Assembly (NCBI GenBank): GCA_041671025.1
Contig: JBAZCI010000012.1
Coordinates: forward strand, 1-30,230
DNA from: JBAZCI01 sp041671025
Lineage (GTDB): Bacteria; Patescibacteriota; Patescibacteriia; UBA10025
Length of the DNA stretch: 30,230 nucleotides
Direction: 5' to 3'
The notes beneath the pieces were generated by a model, which was given only the letters and a program-made list of their open reading frames with translations, was not told the origin of the DNA and did no database searches. A program made the position numbers and the translations under genes. This document shows, in pieces, positions 25,110 through 30,230 of the stretch (position 1 is the stretch's first letter; the number at the start of each line of letters is the position of its first letter).

Positions 25110-26402
25110 TTACTTTTTTTTCTTGAGGTAATATCTTCTGCCTGCAAGGCGTTTCGGGAGGTATTCCTGCTTCCCCTCTTCAGGCGTATAGTCATGGGAA
25201 TATTTGTAGTCCTTGCCGTATTTCAAATCTTTCATTAAATCGGTGACTGCATTCCGCAAATGCAGGGGCACGGGTTCATTCATCGTATCCTGTACATCTT
25301 TTTTTGCGCTTAATAATCCCACATACGCCGAATTGTCTTTTGGAGCGAGCGCCAGATACGTAACCCCGTGGGCGAGGTTAATCTGGCATTCCGGGTATCC
25401 TATGAGGCGCACGGCATTAAACACGTCCAGCGCGATTCTGAGGGCCTGTGGATCGGCCATACCGACGTCTTCGGATGCAAAGACGACCATCCGACGTGCG
25501 ATGAACTCAGGATCCTCCCCTGCCTCCACCATGCGATTCAGCCAGTATAATGCCCCATCAGGACTTGACCCGCGCATACTTTTGATGAAGGCGGAAATGA
25601 CATTGTAGTGTTCCTCGCCTTTTTTATCATACTGCAGTGCTTTATGTTGGAGCGCATCTTCCATATGAACAAGACTGATATGTTTAACGCCCTTGTCATC
25701 CTTTGGCGCAGCCTTGACCGCAATCTCCAATGCATTTAATACCGTACGCGCATCACCGTTTGACGCTTCCAGGAGCAGATCAAGAGCCTTAGGAGCGATC
25801 CTGACCTTTTCCTTACCTAAACCCCGCTCCTTATCCTGCAACGCACGCTTGACCATTTGAGACAGTTCAGGGACACCTAGACGCTCCAGAACAAACACGC
25901 GGCTCCGAGAAAGCAGAGGTGCGATGACTTCAAAGGACGGGTTTTCCGTCGTTGCACCGATAAGTGTTAACAGTCCTGTTTCAACCACGGGCAAAAAAGC
26001 GTCCTGTTGGGCCTTGTTCCATCGGTGAATTTCATCGACAAAAAGGATTGTGCGCTCACCATGAAATGAGCGGCGATCTTCCGCTTCTTTGACGATTTTT
26101 CGCAAATCATTAATACCTGCCGTTACCGCAGACAACTGCACATAATACGATTTTGTCATCTTTGCAATAATACGTGCGAGCGTCGTCTTACCCGAGCCGG
26201 GCGGCCCCCAAAAAATCATCGAAAACAGTTCGTCATTTTCGATAGCCCGACGTAACAGCTTATCTGCTCCGATAATATGCACCTGGCCAAAAAACTCCGT
26301 GAGCGTTTCCGGACGGATGCGGTCAGCAAGCGGCGCTTCATGCTGAAGGTCTGCATGCAGACGCGATTCAAATAATGTTTCCCCGCTATTTCTCTTTTTC
26401 AT
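25110..26402 (-). CDS. rarA: Replication-associated recombination protein RarA (MgsA), AAA+ ATPase
   Basis: A 430-residue AAA+ protein of the RarA/MgsA/WRNIP1 family, of standard length. After RPETLTEFFGQ (30-40) come Walker A GPPGSGKT (66-73), Walker B ILFVDE (119-124) with the family-specific IHRWNKAQQDAFLP, sensor 1 GATTEN (149-154), then the C-terminal tetramerisation part (SPDGALYWLNRMVEAGEDPEFIARR, then DVGMADPQA). RarA works at stalled replication forks and single-strand/double-strand junctions. All ATPase motifs are intact. It begins after a 79-bp gap from the polyprenyl synthase gene and has no clear Shine-Dalgarno site. The DedA-like gene follows after 4 bp. Confidence 0.97.
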   Translation of the reverse strand: MKKRNSGETLFESRLHADLQHEAPLADRIRPETLTEFFGQVHIIGADKLLRRAIENDELFSMIFWGPPGSGKTTLARIIAKMTKSYYVQLSAVTAGINDLRKIVKEAEDRRSFHGERTILFVDEIHRWNKAQQDAFLPVVETGLLTLIGATTENPSFEVIAPLLSRSRVFVLERLGVPELSQMVKRALQDKERGLGKEKVRIAPKALDLLLEASNGDARTVLNALEIAVKAAPKDDKGVKHISLVHMEDALQHKALQYDKKGEEHYNVISAFIKSMRGSSPDGALYWLNRMVEAGEDPEFIARRMVVFASEDVGMADPQALRIALDVFNAVRLIGYPECQINLAHGVTYLALAPKDNSAYVGLLSAKKDVQDTMNEPVPLHLRNAVTDLMKDLKYGKDYKYSHDYTPEEGKQEYLPKRLAGRRYYLKKKK

Positions 26403-26427
26403 ACGTGTAGTCTATCACGTGCCGGTA

Positions 26428-26463
26428 AGCAAAAAAAGCCCTTCTCAGAGTGCCTACCGGCTC
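26428..26463 (-). terminator. Weak candidate terminator between polyprenyl synthase and rarA
   Basis: On the minus strand AGCC and GGCT can pair around a GC-rich loop containing CTCTGAGAAG, followed by seven T. The stem is short, so it may only partly separate the two transcription units. Confidence 0.3.
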
Positions 26464-26481
26464 GTTTTTCCTCTGTGTGAG

Positions 26482-27540
26482 CTACTGTTCTAGCGGTTTT
26501 TCAAGGGACTCCATCATACTGCTGAACAGAGCGCGGACTGCCGGTCGAAGCCCCGCCTTTTCCAGTACTTTGCGCGCTGTCTCATATCGCTGTCTGACAC
26601 TTTTAACCGCCTTATCATACCCCCCGCTTTCTCTCATATACCTTTTCAACAGCCGTAGATCCCCGGCTGTTTTGCTCGGCTTCTGTAAGAGAGCGATAAT
26701 TTTTTTCCGATACGCGACTGACTCCAAGGCATACGATATCAGCAGAGTAATCTTGCCCCCGCGAATATCCGATGACCGTGCGGAAAAACCTTTTCCAAAT
26801 ACATTCTGAATATCATCAGTCAGTTGAAATCCGACGCCGGCATTCTGCGCAAACGTGCGAAACGCGGATTCATGAATTCGCCCGCGACCGACAAGCACGC
26901 CAAGCAAGAAAGGCGCTTCAATCGTATAGGTCGCCGTTTTGAGACGATACCGGAGCTCCTGTTCACTGCGCGAGGGAATACGCTCGGGCATCGCAAGAAT
27001 ATCAAGTACCTGACCGACATACGTGGAGTGCAAAGTTTGCTCAATGTACTCAAGCGTTCTTATTTTTACGGCGTCTGTGAAACCGGTTTCTACCACGAGT
27101 CGCTGGACAAGATCCGCTGCAACATCACCGGCAATGATTGCAATATCCGTCCCAAGCTGTTCCCTCTCCCTGATATGAAACGAGCGCGGCGCATACCGTT
27201 CGAATATCTTGTGCAACGTCGGCTTCCCTCGGCGTTCCGTGTCTCTGTCAATAATATCATCGTGAATCAGTAGATACGACTGCAATACCTCATACGCTGA
27301 TGCCATCTTGAGGATATTCCGCGTAATCTTATTCCGAGGATTTGTGAGATATCCAAGCGCCACAAGCGTCCCGCGAGTCCGCTTGGCTCCCGGACGCAGA
27401 GTAAATTCTCCTACCGCGCTCATGAGCGCACGGGAAAGCTGATGACGCCCGCGTGTACGACGAATTTGTTCGGCAAAAAAAACCGAGAGTTCACGGTCGA
27501 TCCCCTTTTTAATCCTGAGAAGAATCTGTGAAGATGTCAT
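26482..27540 (-). CDS. Polyprenyl (likely short-chain) diphosphate synthase
   Basis: A 352-residue trans-prenyltransferase. The first Asp-rich motif is DDIID (94-98), followed by RRGKPTLH, and the second is DDIQN (242-246), in which the final Asp is Asn; GGKITLL (261-267) is the following Mg/diphosphate loop. The residue five places before the first motif is Tyr (Y89), which in archaeal-type enzymes blocks chain growth near C20, so farnesyl or geranylgeranyl diphosphate is the likely product; this is an inference. That product would feed UppS, encoded 6 bp upstream in the same operon. No upstream pathway genes are in the window. Confidence 0.92.
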   Translation of the reverse strand: MTSSQILLRIKKGIDRELSVFFAEQIRRTRGRHQLSRALMSAVGEFTLRPGAKRTRGTLVALGYLTNPRNKITRNILKMASAYEVLQSYLLIHDDIIDRDTERRGKPTLHKIFERYAPRSFHIREREQLGTDIAIIAGDVAADLVQRLVVETGFTDAVKIRTLEYIEQTLHSTYVGQVLDILAMPERIPSRSEQELRYRLKTATYTIEAPFLLGVLVGRGRIHESAFRTFAQNAGVGFQLTDDIQNVFGKGFSARSSDIRGGKITLLISYALESVAYRKKIIALLQKPSKTAGDLRLLKRYMRESGGYDKAVKSVRQRYETARKVLEKAGLRPAVRALFSSMMESLEKPLEQ

Positions 27541-27546
27541 CGAAAA

Positions 27547-28248
27547 TTATTTACCAAAATTCCGTTTGCGATTTGCATAATCCTCCAATGCGTTGTCCAA
27601 ATCTTTTTCAGAGAAATCGGGCCACAACACTTTTGCAAAATAGAGTTCGCTATACGTTGATTGCCAGGTGAGAAAATTCGACAGCCGCTGAACACCGCCC
27701 GTGCGGATAATGAGGTCTGGGTCGCTCATACCTTTGGTGTAGAGATTTTTTGCAATCGTTTCTTCGTTCACATCCGAAGCCTTCACCTTTTGCCGTATCA
27801 TTTGGCGCACCGCCTCCATGATCTCCTCACGCCCGCCGTAATTCAACGCAATCGTAATGACGCCTTTTTTATTTTTCCGCGTCAGCTCCATTGCACGCCG
27901 GATCTTGTGCTGGAGCAGTTGCGAGAGCGTCTTCAGCTGACCAATCACCATAAGGCGGGCTCCTTTTTCATTGAACCGTTTCATATCCATCGTCAGCACC
28001 CATTTCACAAATTCAAACAGATCCCGCACTTCTTGTTTGGACCTCTGCCAATTCTCCGTCGAAAAGGCGTACAGTGTGATCATATCGATGCCGCGTTCAA
28101 AACACCACGTAGAGACCTGATCAACAGTTTCGTATCCTTTACGATGACCTTCAATAACCGGCAAATTGCGCGTACGGGCCCAGCGACGGTTTCCATCCAT
28201 AATAAAGCCAATATGCTTGGGCACGATGGCTGGTAGTTGTGAAGGCAT
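27547..28248 (-). CDS. uppS: Isoprenyl transferase UppS (cis-prenyltransferase)
   Basis: A 233-residue cis-prenyltransferase that extends farnesyl-type diphosphates to undecaprenyl diphosphate. The catalytic site is FIMDGNRRWA (D18), with the family motif STENW (63-67), NYGGR (136-140), DLIIRTGG...RLSNFLTWQ (178-196) and the closing YSELYF with E201. In the fifth motif GE is replaced by GV, a variation at a position that is Glu in the E. coli enzyme, so activity may be modulated but the essential Asp and C-terminal Glu remain. The start at 28248 (MPSQLPAIVPKH) matches the usual length; in-frame upstream starts at 28278 and 28314 exist. The stop codon lies 6 bp before the polyprenyl synthase start. 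Confidence 0.95.
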   Translation of the reverse strand: MPSQLPAIVPKHIGFIMDGNRRWARTRNLPVIEGHRKGYETVDQVSTWCFERGIDMITLYAFSTENWQRSKQEVRDLFEFVKWVLTMDMKRFNEKGARLMVIGQLKTLSQLLQHKIRRAMELTRKNKKGVITIALNYGGREEIMEAVRQMIRQKVKASDVNEETIAKNLYTKGMSDPDLIIRTGGVQRLSNFLTWQSTYSELYFAKVLWPDFSEKDLDNALEDYANRKRNFGK

Positions 28249-28297
28249 AATGCATCTATTTTTGCGGAAAAACGTCATTACGTCAACCCGCGTGCCC

Positions 28298-28326
28298 TTG
28301 ACAATCCTTATCAAAAGTGCTAATTT
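28298..28326 (+). promoter_or_regulatory. Extended -10 promoter for tRNA-Pro
   Basis: A consensus TTGACA (28298-28303), a 17-bp spacer ending in TGC, and TAATTT (28321-28326). The TGn before the -10 box compensates for its weak match. It points to the tRNA gene about 75 bp downstream. Confidence 0.6.
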
Positions 28327-28399
28327 CGTCTATTATTCCCTGTATATCTTAAGGGAGAAGCGAGTGATTCAACCATATTCGCTGGCTTATCTAGCTTGT

Positions 28400-28473
28400 C
28401 GGGGATTGGCCTAACTGGCTAAGGCGCACGATTCGGGTTCGTGAGATTCCGGGTTCAAATCCCGGATCCCCGA
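28400..28473 (+). tRNA. tRNA-Pro (anticodon CGG)
   Basis: A complete 74-nt cloverleaf. The acceptor stem CGGGGAT/ATCCCCG starts with the C-G pair typical of tRNA-Pro. The D-arm is GCC...GGC, the anticodon stem CACGA/TCGTG encloses the loop TTCGGGT with anticodon CGG (28433-28435) and G37, and the T-arm is CCGGG-TTCAAAT-CCCGG. The discriminator is A and no CCA is encoded, so CCA must be added by the nucleotidyltransferase. It reads CCG codons. No intron is present. Confidence 0.96.
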
Positions 28474-28663
28474 TAAACTAGATACGCACATTGAATGTGG
28501 GAGCGCAGTGAATATCATTCCCGGTATTCAACGCATTCCTACAGTCAACCTTTCAGTTTTCAACCTCTCGGGGAAAGGAGAACATAACGCTCTTTATACT
28601 CAACTGGACATGGAATTTGTCCAAAAAATACACAACTTGTTCCAAACTTTTTTGGAGGAATTG

Positions 28664-28903
28664 ATGGCAAAGAGTCGCAGAACTGCGGCCACTCATACTC
28701 AGTGGCATCCAATCGAAAAGCTTGTTCCACAGAACACTAATGCTTTCACCGGCAAAAAAGATATGGAGTTTCTTTTCGCCCATGAAACGAAAACCGGCCA
28801 ACTCATAGGTGGCAATCGCATTGACGGCTATGACGTCAAATTCCCGGGTGAAGAAAAACCTCGACGTCTCGCCCCCAAGACTCGGGCAAGAAATCTCATC
28901 TAA
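28664..28903 (+). CDS. Small basic protein of unknown function
   Basis: A 79-residue, Lys/Arg-rich protein. The start at 28664 is chosen because a near-perfect GGAGGA site lies 4 bp upstream, unlike most genes in this window; the same frame is open back to a GTG at 28508 but with no ribosome-binding site. The sequence has a basic N-terminus (MAKSRRTAATHTQW), a central MEFLFAHETKTGQLIGGNRIDGYDV, and a basic tail (KPRRLAPKTRARNLI). It has no signal peptide or helix for membranes. Charge and size suggest a nucleic-acid or ribosome-associated protein, but I recognise no family. A good terminator follows. The 190 bp between the tRNA and this start hold no other feature I can support. Confidence 0.7.
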   Translation: MAKSRRTAATHTQWHPIEKLVPQNTNAFTGKKDMEFLFAHETKTGQLIGGNRIDGYDVKFPGEEKPRRLAPKTRARNLI

Positions 28904-28933
28904 GTAAAGGACGCAATACTCCAAATCGCCTAT

Positions 28934-28968
28934 AGCCGCGGATCTTCCTCGATCCCGGCTCTTTTTTT
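28934..28968 (+). terminator. Rho-independent terminator
   Basis: AGCCGCGGATC and GATCCCGGCT form a stem with one bulge around a 6-nt loop, followed by C and seven T. It closes the transcript of the small basic protein. Confidence 0.88.
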
Positions 28969-28971
28969 AGT

Positions 28972-29069
28972 GAGATGCCAAAACGAGTCCGCTGAGATCC
29001 TGAAACAAGTTCAGGATGAGGGAGTCGAGTATATTTTCTCTCCTCATGCCGAACTCGTTTCGGCATCTC
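28972..29069. repeat. Palindromic repeat cluster (REP/BIME-like), three related units
   Basis: Two 28-nt units lie in opposite orientation: 28994-29021 (plus) and 29042-29069 (minus). Each has the plan GAGAT..C.GAAAC.AGTTC.G.ATGAGG and folds into a short hairpin. Where they differ, paired positions change together (C-G for G-C, T-A for C-G), keeping the stem. A third, decayed unit begins at 28972 (GAGATGCCAAAACGAGT), and its 17 nt pair with 29053-29069 at 16 of 17 positions. The translation (ILKQVQDE, HAELVSAS) is familiar from spurious short proteins in many unrelated bacterial genomes, so this is likely a dispersed non-coding repeat. Confidence 0.8.
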
Positions 29070-29080
29070 GTCTATCGTCG

Positions 29081-29115
29081 GTGAGATGGGGGTTCCAAAT
29101 CCCGCCTACGCGTTT
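29081..29115 (+). other. Possible tRNA 3'-half remnant
   Basis: The stretch beginning GTGAGATGGGGGTTCCAAAT followed by CCCGCC resembles the 3' half of the tRNA-Pro at 28441-28472 (GTGAGAT, then a GGTTC-AAATCCCG T-arm), with one extra base in the loop. There is no matching 5' half. It may be a tRNA scar, or chance. Confidence 0.25.
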
Positions 29116-29122
29116 TTGTAAT

Positions 29123-29151
29123 AAAAAAACCTGCTGTGTTGCCACAACAGG
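29123..29151 (-). terminator. Rho-independent terminator of purC (possibly bidirectional)
   Basis: CCTGTTGTG and CACAGCAGG form a 9-bp stem with one mismatch and a four-base loop, followed on the minus strand by seven T. It lies 27 bp after the purC stop codon. On the plus strand it is followed by GTGTTTT, a weaker signal. Confidence 0.88.
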
Positions 29152-29177
29152 GTGTTTTGCATTCGTAAAGAGCGAAC

Positions 29178-30185
29178 CTACAGCGTTACATCGAAAAGCA
29201 GTTCGAGTATCTGCCGATACTTTTTCGAAGTACCGTCGACTATTTCTTGCGGCAGGCTGGGTGGGGGCGAATTCTTGTCCCAACCGCAGCTCGTCAAATA
29301 GTCACGGACGAACTGTTTGTCGAACGATTCTTGCGAACGTCCAACTGCGTATTTGTCCTGAGGCCAGAACCGAGAAGAATCGGGAGACAAAACTTCGTCG
29401 ATCAGTACGATGACGACAACGCCATTAACGATTTTCAAACCGAATTCAAATTTCGTATCGGCGATTATCACCCCCCGTGATTCCGCGTATGCTGCGGCAC
29501 GCGAATAGAGCGCCACCGAAACCCGCTCAAGGTTATCTACCAAAACTTTGGCCGATATCTCAGTGATGCCCTTGGCAGTCAGCCATTCACCGATGATCGT
29601 TACCAGCTGTGCCCGGCTGATATTCTCATCGTGTTTTCCAAATTCTGCCTTATCGGAAGGCGTGAACTTAGGTTGGCTAAATTTCTCGGATTCGTGGAGC
29701 ATCCTTGTGAGCCGTACGCCATTGACTTCGACATAGCTACCGACAGCCTGCTCCTTTCGTGCTTTCAACAACGCAAGCCAAAGCGATCCGGAGATATACC
29801 CGCGCACGATCCCCTCAAAAGGAATCACGTCAGTCTTGTTAACGATCATGAATCGGCCTGCCAACTCGTCAGCAAAGGGCTGGAATTCAGCGGGAAGATC
29901 GTGCACATCTGCCGACAAAAGATGATGTTCGAAGCGGATCGTTTCAGTCGAAAGCTCATCTAATACCGGCTGAAGAGCATCCAACCAGCGCAGAGATATT
30001 TCATTCAATACTCGTCCTTTGAACGGAATACCGTCCGGCAAAACGTGGTCGAAGGCAGAAATACGATCGGTCGTGACAATGAGTAAACGATCGTCCAACA
30101 GATTGTAATTATCCCGTACCTTGCCGCGGGTCATCGGAAATTGATTCGACAACCCGAAGTGATCGGTGTTTAATAACACGTTCAT
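29178..30185 (-). CDS. purC: Phosphoribosylaminoimidazole-succinocarboxamide synthase (SAICAR synthetase)
   Basis: A 335-residue PurC. It joins CAIR and aspartate using ATP in purine synthesis. The family signatures are GKVRDNYNLLDDRLLIVTTDRISAFDHVLPDGIPFKGRVL near the N-terminus (two parts, ~21-60), FEGIVRGYISGS (~123-134), FTPSDKAEFGKHDENIS (~174-190) and IADTKFEFG (~242-250). It is the long form, like yeast Ade1, not the ~240-residue form. A strong ribosome-binding site (GGAGGAAAGG, 30191-30200) lies 5-14 bp before the ATG. No other purine gene is in the window; any upstream partner would lie beyond the right edge. Confidence 0.97.
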   Translation of the reverse strand: MNVLLNTDHFGLSNQFPMTRGKVRDNYNLLDDRLLIVTTDRISAFDHVLPDGIPFKGRVLNEISLRWLDALQPVLDELSTETIRFEHHLLSADVHDLPAEFQPFADELAGRFMIVNKTDVIPFEGIVRGYISGSLWLALLKARKEQAVGSYVEVNGVRLTRMLHESEKFSQPKFTPSDKAEFGKHDENISRAQLVTIIGEWLTAKGITEISAKVLVDNLERVSVALYSRAAAYAESRGVIIADTKFEFGLKIVNGVVVIVLIDEVLSPDSSRFWPQDKYAVGRSQESFDKQFVRDYLTSCGWDKNSPPPSLPQEIVDGTSKKYRQILELLFDVTL

Positions 30186-30190
30186 AAATA

Positions 30191-30200
30191 CCTTTCCTCC
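30191..30200 (-). promoter_or_regulatory. Strong Shine-Dalgarno site of purC
   Basis: GGAGGAAAGG, with GGAGGA about 9 bp before the ATG at 30185. Most genes in this window have weak or no such site, so purC is likely to be well translated. Confidence 0.75.
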
Positions 30201-30230
30201 ATTTACATCAATTACTGGTTAAGCTACTTC

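Noticed and set aside
28508..28663. N-terminal extension of the small basic protein from a GTG at 28508
   Set aside because: No ribosome-binding site precedes 28508, whereas a near-perfect GGAGGA lies just before the ATG at 28664.
28553..28924. Open frame of 123 codons on the minus strand opposite the small basic protein
   Set aside because: It lacks a ribosome-binding site, overlaps the better supported plus-strand gene and would start just inside the region leading to its terminator.
28972..29069. CRISPR array
   Set aside because: The units are few, inverted and palindromic without uniform spacers, and no cas gene is in the window.
28970..29413. Open frame of 147 codons on the plus strand through the repeat cluster into purC
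   Set aside because: Its first half is the palindromic repeat translated and its second half is antisense to purC, so it is not a credible gene.

Overview
The window reads as a chromosomal scaffold from an uncultivated bacterium of the Candidate Phyla Radiation (Patescibacteria). That is an inference. It rests on an envelope-heavy gene set, a giant Kelch/FN3 surface protein, a His-rich CAP-domain membrane protein, a stand-alone RarA, several short genes that look like stripped-down versions of larger proteins, tight operons with few Shine-Dalgarno sites, and a tRNA gene without an encoded CCA. A 10-N assembly gap (6690-6699) marks the sequence as a metagenome-style scaffold. No standard marker gene (rRNA, ribosomal protein) is present, so placement is tentative.

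Layout. (1) 1-1231, plus strand: the C-terminus of a DUF11-repeat protein ending in an LPVTG sortase signal, then a small unrecognised protein with its own promoter and a strong terminator. (2) 15143 back to 1328, minus strand: one tightly packed operon (gaps of 3-12 bp). It encodes a ~2,900-residue surface protein, a MacB/LolD-like ABC ATPase and FtsX-like permease, a LOG-family Rossmann protein, a small anchored protein broken by an in-frame TAG, a lone HisKA domain, a dCache-HAMP membrane sensor without a kinase, and a single-domain response regulator. (3) 15144-15382: a divergent promoter region. (4) 15383-18037, plus strand: a CAP/NBR1-Ig membrane protein and an Ig-like membrane protein, closed by a terminator. 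(5) 18100-19362: UppP and a PAP2-like phosphatase transcribed divergently from abutting start codons (CATATG). (6) 28248 back to 19365, minus strand: UppS, polyprenyl synthase, RarA, a DedA/VTT protein, a small membrane protein, a GH-like lipoprotein, a small conserved-looking protein, a lone pol-beta N-terminal/HhH domain, Fpg, and two membrane-anchored proteins of unknown role. (7) 28298-30185: tRNA-Pro(CGG), a small basic protein, a palindromic repeat cluster, and PurC.

How they may work together. Region 6 with region 5 forms an isoprenoid-carrier set (a short-chain prenyl synthase, UppS and UppP, with the PAP2-like protein a possible companion) that would supply and recycle undecaprenyl phosphate for the envelope. 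Fpg, the HhH protein and RarA suggest DNA repair functions in the same stretch. Regions 1-4 are a surface program. The giant protein is co-transcribed with a transporter and with pieces of a two-component system, which points to a sensor-controlled surface or attachment module; the coupling is inferred from gene order only.

The observations I consider most worth checking are the dismembered two-component genes, the in-frame TAG in the anchored protein, the duplicated propeller module in the giant protein, the shared QV(L/V)G(E/A) motif ahead of C-terminal anchors, and the covarying palindromic repeat pair at 28994-29069.
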